64,000 nucleotides of DNA from an uncultured Acetobacteraceae bacterium (GCA_946476985.1 CAMKWS010000007.1:1-64000), one strand, 5' to 3'; positions 50,965 to 60,256 are shown, numbered from the stretch's first letter. Notes: generated by a model from the sequence alone, not told the origin. Translations and numbers: made by a program.

Positions 50965-53709
50965 ATGCTGTGCGCATTATATATGGCTGTTGTGAGAGTC
51001 TCAGCTCGTAGATGTGTACGGCGTGGTGGCGGCGCATGGGTGATACATAGTGTTGCTTTAGGGGTTTGTTTTCTTGGGGGAGCTGCTTTGGCTGCGCCAG
51101 CACAGCCAGCACAGCCAGCACAGCCAGCACAGCCAGCACATCTTTTGCCTCGGGCGAAAGCGCCTCATGCCGTATTGTCACGGAGTAAGGTGGCGAAGGC
51201 TGCAGTGCCGGTTAGGGCTGCGATGAAGCCCTCTCATAGGGGGGGAGGACGCCCGGCAAAGTTTGCGAGGGGGCCGCAGGTAGCTCCTCAAATTGCTGTA
51301 ACGCCGGGAGACCCTTTGTTAAAGGGAGCGCCAGCGGGGTGGGGCTCTCATGTCTTGGGAACGGGGACAGCCCAACCAGGCGGGGATATCGCGGTTGGCC
51401 AGGGAGCAGATTTATCTGTGAAGGGGCATGGTTCGGGGCAGTCTAATATAGGGGGGGCTTCGACCGCCTATGGGGCTGGAAATGGCAAAACTGTCGGGAA
51501 AGGGAGTGGAGGGGCATTTTTACCCCCTTCTCGAAACCGTATTCTTTTACCCGTTCCTGGAAAGATGGGCGTTGCAGCTTATCGTAGTGGTGATCGCCTT
51601 GTTTTTGTGGTGGATGCTGCTGAGCCCATGGATATCTCTGCTTTGCGGGGGGATGGTATTTTCTCGCATCTCTCCGTGGCCACCTTGCCGGATGTGACCA
51701 TCATTACATTGCCTTTGCCAGATACTCGTCAGCTCTTTTTGTCACAGCAGAGCGATGGTTGGGTTTTAGGAGATCAGCCGCCACCAGGGGTGGATTATAC
51801 TGAGAGACGTGAGATCAATCCTAAAGCTACAATATATGGTCTGTTGTTCCCCATGCGGCGGCCGGGTCGAGTCTTTTCTATCAAAGACCCTGCTTCAGGG
51901 GCGTATTTGGTGATTGGAACGACGGCTCTTGATGATGGGGGGATGCTCTCTCTTAGGGAGGGGGATTCTTATGATGTTTGGCCATCTATGGAGGGAGTGG
52001 TTATTGCTGATCATGCGCCTCCCAAGGTGGAGATGCATCCTGTGATGCGAGGTGATTTACTCACCGTTGCCGGTAAGCAGATATCAGATCTTGATCAAGC
52101 TGTTTATGCCAGTGATGTGGATCTTAAATGGCTTGGTTTGCGGCATATTTCGGATGAAGAGGCCAATGAGCGTTACCGAAAAGCTGTATTGGCAGCGGCA
52201 GATGCAGATCCCAAGGATAAATTTGCAAAGCGATATATTGCCGCGCAAGCAGCTTTGGGCGCTGGCGCTTTTCCTGATGCGCGTGCGATTATGAATGTTG
52301 CTTTAGGAGATGACCCAGAAGAAGCTTTTCGGCCAGATGTTGGTTTCTTTTTAGGAGTTGTAGATTTCCTCACTGGGCATATGGAAGCAGCCGCAACATT
52401 GGCAAATCAGTGGCCGGAGCATGATTTGCGGGCAACCAAGTTGTGGAAGGGCCTCTATTATGCAGCAAATGGTGGGCACGATGGTGAGGCGGCACGCCTC
52501 ATCGCGCGGGATATGCCACGTTTATTGAATTATCCAGAGAGTTTGCGCTCTATTCTTTTGCCGTTGGCGAGTGAGCATATTGCTCGTTATGGCAATGCGG
52601 AGGATAGGCGGGCGTTGGGGATGTTGCCAGAGGGAGCTGCGTATCGTTTAGCTCATGCCATAAATGATATTCGTAACGGACAGCGTGATGACGCCGTGAA
52701 ACTTCTTGAAGCTTTGTCAGTAGATCCCGATGTGGCTGTGGCAGAAAAGGCGATGGAAGAGGGGATTGCTCTAAGTTTACGAGAGGGACGGATACCTGCG
52801 GCGAAAGCGGCGAAACAGTTTGCTTCTCTTATGCCAGATGCACGGCTTGTTGGGCGGGCTGATGATGTAAATATTGCGCAAGCTGATGCCCATATGCAGA
52901 CGAGTGCATGGGACGAGGCGTTAAGAGCTTTGGATCAAATCCCTCCAACATCGTCTCCTCGGATACAGGCTGAATTGCAGCCTATGCTGCATCATATTCT
53001 TGCAGATATTGCGCAACGGTCAGTCGGGACAGAGGCTGGTGAGGTTGCAAAGCCAGTTTTGCTGCATAACACGGCCTTGCTTAAAGCACATTTGCCGCTT
53101 TTACCCTCCGGTCCGCAAAAGGGCGAGCTGTTGGTAGCATATGGCCGCATGTTGGATGATCTTGGCTTAGCGGAGGAGGGAGGGCAGATGGTGTCTCTTG
53201 CAATTCCTATGTTGAATGATCCTTCACGTAAGGCAGCGGCAGGGGATGTATTGGCAGATAATTACGTGCGTCGTGGGTTGTTCGACCAAGCGACTAAGGT
53301 GTTAGCGGATACAACTAATAGTCATTTAGCGGCTGAGGTGGCTGCACAACGCAGCCGTGTTGTGGCGCGGATGGCAATTGCTACGGGCAAGCCAGAAATT
53401 GCTCTCTATTTGTTAAATGCTGATCATGCACCAGAGGCAGCCGATATGAGGGCAAGAATTCATGAAAATAGGGATGAATGGTCGCCCGCTGTGGCGGATG
53501 TTCGTCATATGGCAGACGTGATGATTCCAGATCATGGGCAGCTCACTATGGCACAGCAGTTACTTGCGTTACGCCTTGCATCAGATGCAACCCGTGCAGG
53601 GGATGCCGCTACAATCGCGTGGATTAGAGAGAAGGTAGGCAACCGAAAATTTGCCGATGATACAGGGAACATGTTCCGCTTGCTTGTTTCGTCGTCTCAA
53701 GGGTTATGA
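50965..53709 (+). CDS. Large secreted helical-repeat protein of the flagellar locus
   Basis: About 914 residues. An N-terminal hydrophobic stretch (VIHSVALGVCFLGGAALAA) ends like a signal peptide and is followed by a Pro-Ala-Gln repeat, a basic and Gly-rich linker, a beta-rich segment with PVPGKMGVAAYRSGDRLVFVVDA, and from about residue 400 TPR-like helical pairs (for example KRYIAAQAALGAGAFPDARA and NDIRNGQRDDAVKLLEAL). I do not recognise a named family. It lies upstream of flgB-flgC with a 52-bp gap. The frame starts at a TTG at 50935; the ATG at 50965 with GGGAG upstream is preferred. A periplasmic scaffold role is plausible but unproven. Confidence 0.75.
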   Translation: MLCALYMAVVRVSARRCVRRGGGAWVIHSVALGVCFLGGAALAAPAQPAQPAQPAQPAHLLPRAKAPHAVLSRSKVAKAAVPVRAAMKPSHRGGGRPAKFARGPQVAPQIAVTPGDPLLKGAPAGWGSHVLGTGTAQPGGDIAVGQGADLSVKGHGSGQSNIGGASTAYGAGNGKTVGKGSGGAFLPPSRNRILLPVPGKMGVAAYRSGDRLVFVVDAAEPMDISALRGDGIFSHLSVATLPDVTIITLPLPDTRQLFLSQQSDGWVLGDQPPPGVDYTERREINPKATIYGLLFPMRRPGRVFSIKDPASGAYLVIGTTALDDGGMLSLREGDSYDVWPSMEGVVIADHAPPKVEMHPVMRGDLLTVAGKQISDLDQAVYASDVDLKWLGLRHISDEEANERYRKAVLAAADADPKDKFAKRYIAAQAALGAGAFPDARAIMNVALGDDPEEAFRPDVGFFLGVVDFLTGHMEAAATLANQWPEHDLRATKLWKGLYYAANGGHDGEAARLIARDMPRLLNYPESLRSILLPLASEHIARYGNAEDRRALGMLPEGAAYRLAHAINDIRNGQRDDAVKLLEALSVDPDVAVAEKAMEEGIALSLREGRIPAAKAAKQFASLMPDARLVGRADDVNIAQADAHMQTSAWDEALRALDQIPPTSSPRIQAELQPMLHHILADIAQRSVGTEAGEVAKPVLLHNTALLKAHLPLLPSGPQKGELLVAYGRMLDDLGLAEEGGQMVSLAIPMLNDPSRKAAAGDVLADNYVRRGLFDQATKVLADTTNSHLAAEVAAQRSRVVARMAIATGKPEIALYLLNADHAPEAADMRARIHENRDEWSPAVADVRHMADVMIPDHGQLTMAQQLLALRLASDATRAGDAATIAWIREKVGNRKFADDTGNMFRLLVSSSQGL
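51097..51138 (+). repeat. 9-bp tandem repeat coding for Pro-Ala-Gln
   Basis: CCAGCACAG is repeated four full times plus six bases within the gene at 50965, giving PAQ repeats just after the signal peptide. The copies are identical, so copy number probably varies between strains. Unit length is a multiple of three, so the frame is kept. Confidence 0.9.
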
Positions 53710-53761
53710 GGAAGGTCTGTCTAAAGAAGAGGTGAATGTTAAGTAGAGAGGAGGCCAGAGT

Positions 53762-54175
53762 ATGAGCGATGTTTCAGGCGTAATTCCCTCGCATGTAAGA
53801 GGGACTGATCTTCTAAATTTGGCAGAGAAGCGGATGTCGTGGCTGCAAAAGCGTGAGGCGGTTCTGGCGGGGAATGTCGCAAATGCGAATACGCCTGATT
53901 ATACGCCCAAGGATGTGTCGCCATTTCAAGGTCTAGTGGATGCCGAGCATACGGCCACATTGAGGCGTACAAACCCGAGGCATTTAGCGCCTGCAGGGGG
54001 CAACGTACATGCTCGAAAGACGGGAGGATTAGCATCATTAGATGGCAATAAGGTCGTTCTAGAAGAAGAGATGGCCAAGATTGCCGATACGAGTGACCAG
54101 CAGCGTTTCGCAACGACTGTTTATGGCCGTTACATGGGGATGTATGGCATGGCGCTTGGTGGGGCGTCACAGTAA
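53762..54175 (+). CDS. flgB: Flagellar basal-body rod protein FlgB
   Basis: FlgB is a proximal rod protein, 137 residues. It has LLNLAEKRMSWLQKREAVLAGNVANANTPDYTPKDVSPF, spanning about 17-55, with the N-x-ANANTP-x-Y pattern, and a C-terminal VVLEEEMAKIADTSDQQRFATTVYGRY. GAGAGGAGG before the ATG is a strong Shine-Dalgarno. flgC follows after 17 bp. Confidence 0.94.
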   Translation: MSDVSGVIPSHVRGTDLLNLAEKRMSWLQKREAVLAGNVANANTPDYTPKDVSPFQGLVDAEHTATLRRTNPRHLAPAGGNVHARKTGGLASLDGNKVVLEEEMAKIADTSDQQRFATTVYGRYMGMYGMALGGASQ

Positions 54176-54192
54176 TTAAGGGGAGCAAGAGG

Positions 54193-54603
54193 ATGGATTA
54201 TTCAGATACTATTGGCATCTCGGCGTCTGGCATGCGGGCGCAATCTGCTCGCCTCCGTATTGCCGCGGAGAATCTTGCCAATACGGAGACAACAGGTTCT
54301 TCCCCGGGGGCAGATCCATATCGCCGTAAAACGATCACTTTTAAAGAGGTTCTTGATCGTAATACGGGGGTGTCTAACGTGCAGATACGCAGTGTGGGGT
54401 TAGACCAGTCTGATTTTCAGATGAAGTATGATCCTGCTCACCCTGCGGCAAATGCGCAAGGTTACGTAAAAATGCCTAATGTGAGCTCTGTTGTAGAGAT
54501 TATGGATACGCATGATGCACAACATTCTTACGAAGCCAATTTAAATACGATGCAGGTCACACGTGCGATGCTGACAAGGGCGATTAATTTGATGAAAGAT
54601 TAA
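54193..54603 (+). CDS. flgC: Flagellar basal-body rod protein FlgC
   Basis: FlgC, 136 residues, is the partner of FlgB in the proximal rod. It has ISASGMRAQSARLRIAAENLANTETTG, then DPYRRKTITF, the diagnostic YDPAHPAANAQGYVKMPNV (about 86-104) and the C-terminal AQHSYEANLNTMQVTRAML. GGGGAGCAAGAGG upstream of the ATG. The second MotE gene follows 55 bp later, not fliE. Confidence 0.95.
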   Translation: MDYSDTIGISASGMRAQSARLRIAAENLANTETTGSSPGADPYRRKTITFKEVLDRNTGVSNVQIRSVGLDQSDFQMKYDPAHPAANAQGYVKMPNVSSVVEIMDTHDAQHSYEANLNTMQVTRAMLTRAINLMKD

Positions 54604-54658
54604 CCACTGCCCTGAGAGGTGTTGGCTGGATGGTAAAGGCTTTTAAAAGAACGTGATT

Positions 54659-55495
54659 ATGACTGGGCTTTCTTTAAGTAAGATAACGAATCTTTCGTCA
54701 GCTTTAATGACGGTTCTTCTTGCGTTGAATCTTCATTCGGTAGCAGCGCAGATGAGCGGGGATGCTGCTGTGCAGCCAGCAAAAGGCACGCAGGGGGATG
54801 CCAAAAGGGGGGGATCTGCGGCGGGGGCGCAGTCTCTACCAAAAGAGGATTCATCCAGCAGTCATCCGACCGCCCAGCAGCAAAAAGCGATGATCAATAA
54901 GTTGCAAGGGTGGAGCCCTGTAGAAGGCCTCATGGGTGTTGAAGGGGCAGATAAAGATGAGGGTGGCGCGTCCTCTGTAGCAGGTTCATCTCTAGCGGGA
55001 GAGGGGAAGAAGAAAGGGGAGCCTGTTGAGATAAATGAGCGGGTTACGCAAGCTGAGCAGGCACTTACCGATGCAATTGCCGCTCGGAACGAGCAACAGA
55101 AGCTACATGATTCTTTGCTGGCTGCTCAACAAGAAGCGTTGGAGAAAGAGCAAAAGGCTCTCAATGAGCAATTAAAGGAGTTAGGACAGAATAGTTCCAA
55201 GTTTTCTACCCAGCAGGAACAAAGGCGGCAGGATGCCGAAAAAGAAATAGAGCGTTTGGCACATGTTTATGAGCAAATGCCTCCACGTGATGCTGCGACG
55301 ATGTTTAATGTTCTAGATATGCGTGTGATGGTGCCTGTGGCTCAGCATATGACACCGCGCAAGATCTCTGATGTGATGGGGAACATGGAGCCTGATCGGG
55401 CAAATATTCTTTCGCAGTATCTAGCTGGATTACGGAAGTTGAGTGCTGATGCGTTGAGTCGGTTGCAAGCCCCTAAAGATTATGGTGTTAAATAA
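54659..55495 (+). CDS. motE: MotE-like flagellar motility protein (second copy)
   Basis: A 278-residue secreted protein with a signal peptide (about 1-30, ending SVAAQ), a Ser/Gly/Lys-rich linker, a strong coiled coil (about 125-195; QQEALEKEQKALNEQLKELG) and the MotE helical domain at the end: HVYEQMPPRDAATMFNVLDMRVMV and MEPDRANILSQYLAGLRKL. It shares this domain with the gene at 15660. A GTG at 54653 is six bases upstream; the ATG at 54659 is used. MotE stabilises periplasmic stator partners in rhizobia; here the partner is unknown. A very AT-rich gap follows. Confidence 0.8.
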   Translation: MTGLSLSKITNLSSALMTVLLALNLHSVAAQMSGDAAVQPAKGTQGDAKRGGSAAGAQSLPKEDSSSSHPTAQQQKAMINKLQGWSPVEGLMGVEGADKDEGGASSVAGSSLAGEGKKKGEPVEINERVTQAEQALTDAIAARNEQQKLHDSLLAAQQEALEKEQKALNEQLKELGQNSSKFSTQQEQRRQDAEKEIERLAHVYEQMPPRDAATMFNVLDMRVMVPVAQHMTPRKISDVMGNMEPDRANILSQYLAGLRKLSADALSRLQAPKDYGVK

Positions 55496-55789
55496 ATATT
55501 ATAATAATAAAAAATAAAGAATTATTTTAATCAAAGTAAAATAATTAAAAAATTTTAAATAAAACATTTTAAACAAATGAAATAATTTTGATTATTTTTG
55601 TTGTTATTGGATACAAGTCTTCCATTTATTTATTTTATTGGCCAAGAATTAAACATAATTTCCCATATTCGCATTGGGTTTATGGCTTTTTTAAAAATTC
55701 TTCTTTGTGAAATCTACGTTCAGCCATCTTGCCGGGGAACAAAATGGCCTTGTGGGAATGAGATTTTCTGAAGGCGTTGGAGGGTGATT
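55496..55789. other. AT-rich gap upstream of the chemotaxis operon
   Basis: About 290 bases. The first 145 (to about 55640) are almost pure A and T, with repeated ATAATTAAAA-like runs. Nearer the receptor gene are AATGGCCTTGTG at 55748 and the Shine-Dalgarno GGAGG six bases before the ATG at 55790. It probably holds the che operon promoter. Such AT-rich DNA is a natural target for H-NS-like or MucR-type regulators. Confidence 0.5.
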
Positions 55790-57319
55790 ATGTTTCGATG
55801 GTTATGTCTTAACGCGGCATTTCGTACGCAAGTACGTGTAGCGATGCTATTTATTGAGTTCTGCTTAGCTGTACAAATTATTGTTGTTTCAGGGTTGGAT
55901 TATATGCGTCACGGTACGTTGGGTGACGTATATACGATCAACCTTATTATGCTGATCTTTATGGCCTTCTTGGTTTGGGGTGTTTGGTCTTTCTTAACGA
56001 AAATTTTGACAGAACCTATCGAGCGTCTCACAGCGATGGGTGTGGCGATGAGCAAAGGGGAGACCCCAGACGTTTCGGTTTATAATAATCGGACAAATTG
56101 TGTTGGGCGTGTTGGGAAAGTTCTGGCGTCTTTTGCCATTAGTTTACAAGAGCAGAAAGCCGCTGAGAAAGCGCATGCTGAGGCCGCTGCACAGGCGATG
56201 CGCTCGAATGCAGAGCTCGAAAAGCGTGAAGGCAAAACACATGCCGTTGTAGAGGAGCTTAATCGTGTCATGCAGATGGTGGCGCGGGGAGACTTATCTG
56301 TTCGGCTTTCAGAAGATTTATTTGATGGTGAGTTTCGTCCCGTGCGTGAGGCTTTTAATGCTTCTCTCATCGGGTTGGGGTCTGCCTTAGCGATTGTAGC
56401 TGAGAGCTCCAATATGATTGCCAATGGTGCAAGTGAAATTTCCACTGCATCTGATGACCTTGCAAAGCGAACAGAGCGTCAGGCGGCTAGCTTGGGAGAA
56501 GTTGCGGCGTCTGTGAAGTCTATTGCATCTGGCTTTAAGGTCACAGCGACTAATTGTTCTCATGCAAGTGTGGAGACAAAAGATACACTGAAAAAAGTAA
56601 AAACGGCCTCCAATGGGATGGAACAAACCAGTGGAGCAATGAATTCTATTAAGACATCTTCTGATGATATTGTTCAGATCACGCGGTCTGTCAGTGATAT
56701 TGCGTTTAAAACGAATGTACTTGCCCTTAATGCCAGTGTTGAGGCGGCTCGTGCTGGTGAAGCTGGGCGGGGCTTTGCTGTGGTGGCAAAGGAGGTGCAA
56801 TCTCTTGCAGAACAGTCTGCTAAAGCAGCAGAAATGATCCGAGATGTTCTCGAAGTTGCAACAGCCCATGTGCAAGAAGGTGTTCGTCTTGTTGCAAAAA
56901 CAAGTGGCTTGTTGAAGGACGTAGAAGACGGAACAGAAGCTTTGGCGGATCGTGTTGAGGTTGTCTCCAAAGCGACAGAAGAACAAGCTGCGAGCTTGAG
57001 TGAAGTGTCTGATGCTGTCAGCAATATGGACGGCATGACTCAACAAAATGCAGCTATGGTTGAGCAATCAACAGCGGCAAGCCACAATCTTACAACCCAA
57101 ACAGTAAAACTGCGCCAGACATTGGGAACATTTACAATTGGGTCTGAGCAGGCGTTGAAGTTGGAGCATAAGCAAACAGCTCTTCTTCAAAATGACCGAA
57201 AAGAAGGCATGTCGCTTCTTCCAGGTGGGGGGCAGGTTATCGCCCATGATGAGATCCAGCAGGATGGGAAAACCTTGCCAACACGCTCGGAGGATGAAGC
57301 TGGATGGGATCATTTCTAA
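55790..57319 (+). CDS. Methyl-accepting chemotaxis protein without periplasmic sensor
   Basis: A 509-residue chemoreceptor. Two membrane helices (about 15-35 and 50-72) are joined by only about 15 residues, so there is no periplasmic ligand domain. A HAMP-like region follows, then helices and the MCP tip with IAFKTNVLALNASVEAARAGE, EAGRGFAVVAKEVQSLAEQS. It heads the che operon, the place of icpA in rhizobia. Input probably comes from membrane or cytoplasmic state, not a periplasmic ligand. No C-terminal CheR-binding pentapeptide of the NWETF type is seen. Its stop overlaps the next start (TAATG). Confidence 0.9.
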   Translation: MFRWLCLNAAFRTQVRVAMLFIEFCLAVQIIVVSGLDYMRHGTLGDVYTINLIMLIFMAFLVWGVWSFLTKILTEPIERLTAMGVAMSKGETPDVSVYNNRTNCVGRVGKVLASFAISLQEQKAAEKAHAEAAAQAMRSNAELEKREGKTHAVVEELNRVMQMVARGDLSVRLSEDLFDGEFRPVREAFNASLIGLGSALAIVAESSNMIANGASEISTASDDLAKRTERQAASLGEVAASVKSIASGFKVTATNCSHASVETKDTLKKVKTASNGMEQTSGAMNSIKTSSDDIVQITRSVSDIAFKTNVLALNASVEAARAGEAGRGFAVVAKEVQSLAEQSAKAAEMIRDVLEVATAHVQEGVRLVAKTSGLLKDVEDGTEALADRVEVVSKATEEQAASLSEVSDAVSNMDGMTQQNAAMVEQSTAASHNLTTQTVKLRQTLGTFTIGSEQALKLEHKQTALLQNDRKEGMSLLPGGGQVIAHDEIQQDGKTLPTRSEDEAGWDHF

Positions 57320-57612
57320 TGACTATCCAGAAGACGCAAGATGCTGAAAATGTGACCAAGCTGCCGGCTAGGCTTGATACAAATGCCGCCCCAGAGCTGA
57401 AGGCGCTCCTCCTTGCGGCTGCGGGTGTGGTGGCGGGAGGGCATACCAAGTTGGATGCCTCAGAGGTCGATTATGTCGGCGGCTTATGTTTGCAGCTTTT
57501 ACTATCTAGCCCGTGTGAGGTGACATGCTGCTCAGCCAAGGCCGCAGAGGCATTTACGCTCTTTGGGGTGTATCGCCAGCTGGTCGGGCAGGAAGGCTCG
57601 GGGGAGGCTTAA
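57319..57612 (+). CDS. STAS-domain chemotaxis protein, CheS position
   Basis: A 97-residue STAS-like protein with LPARLDTNAAPELKALLLAAAG near the start, HTKLDASEVDYVGGLCLQLLL in the middle and a Cys-Cys pair (VTCCSAKAA). In Sinorhizobium the gene between the receptor and cheY1 is cheS, of the same size, whose product binds CheA and speeds CheY1 dephosphorylation. I assign this by place and length. Start ATG at 57319 overlaps the receptor stop, and the stop is one base from cheY. Confidence 0.7.
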   Translation: MTIQKTQDAENVTKLPARLDTNAAPELKALLLAAAGVVAGGHTKLDASEVDYVGGLCLQLLLSSPCEVTCCSAKAAEAFTLFGVYRQLVGQEGSGEA

Positions 57613-57613
57613 A

Positions 57614-57997
57614 ATGGCAGATAACCAGATAGTGCGGGTTCTTACGGTTGATGATTCCAGAACCATGCAGGGTGTGCTTCGCAAAGCATTGGCTGGTGCA
57701 GGTTATGAGGTCATTCAAGGTGAAGACGGAGTGGAGGGATTAGAGGTATTGGAGGCAGCCTCACCACCGCCTCATGTCATTATTACCGATATTAATATGC
57801 CACGGATGGATGGCTTTCAATTTATTGAAGCCGTGCGGGCCGTGTCTGTTTTCCGCCATATTCCCATTATTTGTCTCACAACAGAGACAGATGAGGAAAA
57901 GAAAAATCGAGCACGCGCTCTTGGGGCAACGGGGTGGATAGCAAAGCCGTTTAATGCCGAGAAGCTCGTATGGGCTATCCGCCGCGTGACAGCATAA
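57614..57997 (+). CDS. cheY: Response regulator CheY (first copy)
   Basis: A stand-alone 127-residue receiver. The acidic pair is Asp13-Asp14 (TVDDSRTM), the phosphorylated residue is Asp59 (IITDINMPRMDG), the Thr is in CLTTET and the Lys in IAKPFNAEK, so it is intact. In the rhizobial-type order this is CheY1, often a phosphate sink in two-CheY systems. The ATG at 57614 has GGGGAGG upstream inside the end of the STAS gene. cheA follows after 18 bp. Confidence 0.93.
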   Translation: MADNQIVRVLTVDDSRTMQGVLRKALAGAGYEVIQGEDGVEGLEVLEAASPPPHVIITDINMPRMDGFQFIEAVRAVSVFRHIPIICLTTETDEEKKNRARALGATGWIAKPFNAEKLVWAIRRVTA

Positions 57998-58015
57998 GAA
58001 GGGGAGATATCGGAG

Positions 58016-60256
58016 ATGGGCGACGATATGGACGATATCCTCAATATCTTTTTTGAAGAGTGCGATGAACTTCTTCCAGAGTTGGAAAGAGGGTTGGGTG
58101 AACTTTCAGACAATGAAACAAACCCAGAGACAATTAATGCGATTTTTCGTGCGGTGCATTCCATCAAAGGTGGTGCGGCATCGTTCGGGTTAGAGCGTCT
58201 TGTCCGCTTTGCTCATGTTTATGAAAGCGCACTTGATTGTTTGCGGTCTGGTAAGGTGGAACCTAGTGCAGACACGGTGAGAATGTTTTTCCTCGCTATG
58301 GATGTTCTAAGTGATCTTGTTGCGGAAGCTAAACAAACAGGTGATGCAGTTGATGACCAACGGATTGATGAAAATCTAAAGAATTTAGAAGGGATCATTC
58401 AACAAGGAGATGGTGCCTCCCCTGCACAGGTGGGAGAGAGCGTTGTGCCGGAGGGTTTTACTCCTGTTGCCGTTGATTTTGGTGGCTTTGGGTTTGATGA
58501 AACTGATGAAGATGGAACCTCCTCCCAAGAGGATGATGCCGCGCCAAGTATGCAGCGTCTGCGTGTGGTCTTCTCTCCTCATAATGAACTCTATGCGCGT
58601 GGCGATGATGCACGAAATCTTCTGGTAGGTTTGAAAGAACTTTTACCAGAAGAATGCGCAGGGGAGATGGATGTCACCTGTCGACAAGATAATTTGCCAA
58701 CATTGGGTGATATCTCTGCTGATGATGCGTACCTTACTTGGGAGGTCCTTTTACCGGGAGGGAAAGGAGGCGTTACACCAGATGATGTAAACATGGTCTT
58801 TGAGTGGGTGAGTGATGTGTGTGACGTCACAATTACTCATGAAGGAGACGAGACGGTTGATGAGCCTAATGCTGCCCACGCCATTATGGAGGTGGAGACG
58901 CAGCCCGTGGTGGTCAATGAGGAAGAAAAAGCGCCTTCTCCCCTCCCAGAGGAGAAAGAAACGGCTCCTCTGGTGAGCAAGCCTCCTCGCAAGCGGGAGC
59001 AGCATGCATCTATCCGCGTGGATATTGGTCGGATTGGCATGCTGATGGATATGGTTGGTGAGATGGTTATCGGCCAAGCCTCTTTGGAATCGGCTTTAGG
59101 GAAAAGTGGCGCTTTGCAGGATCAGGAGCTGTTAAAGCGTCTGGCAGTGATTAAGTCTCTCACGCGGGATATCCAAGGTGCGGTGATGGCAATCCGTGCG
59201 CAGTCGGTACGTAATGTCTTTCAGCGAATGCAACGTGTTGTGCGTGAAGGGAGCCATCTTGCTGGGAAGGATGTTGCCTTAATTTTGGAGGGGGAGGATA
59301 CCGAGGTCGATAGGACCTTGATTGAAAACCTGACAGATCCGCTCACACATATGCTGCGGAATGCGATTGACCACGGGATTGAAACGCCAGAAGAACGTAT
59401 CGCTGCGGGCAAGCCAGCCCAAGGGACTATCCGCTTAACAGCACGGCACCGTTCTGGGCGTATCTTAATTGAGATACGTGATGATGGCGGTGGAATTAAT
59501 CAAAAGCGTGTTCTTCAAACTGCTATTAAACGTGGCATTGTGCCGCCAGATGCTCATCTAAGCGAGGGGGAGATTAATGAGTTAATCTTCGCTCCTGGTT
59601 TCTCCACAGCAGAAAAAGTGTCTGATCTCTCTGGTCGTGGTGTAGGGATGGATGTTGTTAAACAGGCGATCCATAATCTTGGTGGACGTGTGTCTATCAA
59701 AAGCACGCCGGGGAAAGGGACTCTATTTACCCTGAGTTTACCGCTAACTCTAGCGGTGCTGGATGGCATGCTGATTGAGTGCAGTGGTTCTACCATGGTG
59801 GTGCCCGTTTCCTCTGTGGTGGAGCTTGTCACTGTGAAAATCACAGAGGATGTGTATGTGATCCCCGATGGAAGTCGTGTCGTTTCGGTACGGGGGCGGT
59901 GTATTCCACTGATCTATCTTGGTGAAGAGCTCACCTTGCCAGATCTCGGGGCAGAAGATCGTGCTGCTGCAGAGACTATGGGCGCAGCAGATGATAGCGA
60001 CCAATTGATTGTTCTGGTTGTAGAAAATGAAGCCGGCGCACGCGCAGCTTTGGTGGTTGATGGTGTGCGGGACCAAACGCAGGTCGTCATTAAGAGTATC
60101 GAGAAGAATTATCGCCAAATTAAGGGTGTATCTGCTGCGACTATCCTCGGTGATGGCAGTGTGTCTCTTATTTTGGATGTATCGACACTCATTGTTTCTG
60201 CAACGAAACGGGTCGATACGCGTGCGATGGAATTACATGCTGAGCGCGCAGCCTGA
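58016..60256 (+). CDS. cheA: Chemotaxis histidine kinase CheA
   Basis: CheA, 746 residues. The HPt domain has His48 in AIFRAVHSIKGGAASFG. A linker and a P2-like region follow (to about 320), then the dimerisation helices (RIGMLMDMVGEMVIGQ), the HATPase with LTHMLRNAIDHGIETPEER, IRDDGGGIN and DLSGRGVGMDVV, and a CheW-like C-terminal domain from about 590. All boxes are present. GGAG lies just before the ATG. It is 37 bp before cheW. Confidence 0.97.
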   Translation: MGDDMDDILNIFFEECDELLPELERGLGELSDNETNPETINAIFRAVHSIKGGAASFGLERLVRFAHVYESALDCLRSGKVEPSADTVRMFFLAMDVLSDLVAEAKQTGDAVDDQRIDENLKNLEGIIQQGDGASPAQVGESVVPEGFTPVAVDFGGFGFDETDEDGTSSQEDDAAPSMQRLRVVFSPHNELYARGDDARNLLVGLKELLPEECAGEMDVTCRQDNLPTLGDISADDAYLTWEVLLPGGKGGVTPDDVNMVFEWVSDVCDVTITHEGDETVDEPNAAHAIMEVETQPVVVNEEEKAPSPLPEEKETAPLVSKPPRKREQHASIRVDIGRIGMLMDMVGEMVIGQASLESALGKSGALQDQELLKRLAVIKSLTRDIQGAVMAIRAQSVRNVFQRMQRVVREGSHLAGKDVALILEGEDTEVDRTLIENLTDPLTHMLRNAIDHGIETPEERIAAGKPAQGTIRLTARHRSGRILIEIRDDGGGINQKRVLQTAIKRGIVPPDAHLSEGEINELIFAPGFSTAEKVSDLSGRGVGMDVVKQAIHNLGGRVSIKSTPGKGTLFTLSLPLTLAVLDGMLIECSGSTMVVPVSSVVELVTVKITEDVYVIPDGSRVVSVRGRCIPLIYLGEELTLPDLGAEDRAAAETMGAADDSDQLIVLVVENEAGARAALVVDGVRDQTQVVIKSIEKNYRQIKGVSAATILGDGSVSLILDVSTLIVSATKRVDTRAMELHAERAA

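Noticed and set aside
51097-51138. Tandem repeat as a phase-variation switch
   Set aside because: The unit is nine bases, so copy changes keep the reading frame and cannot turn the gene off.
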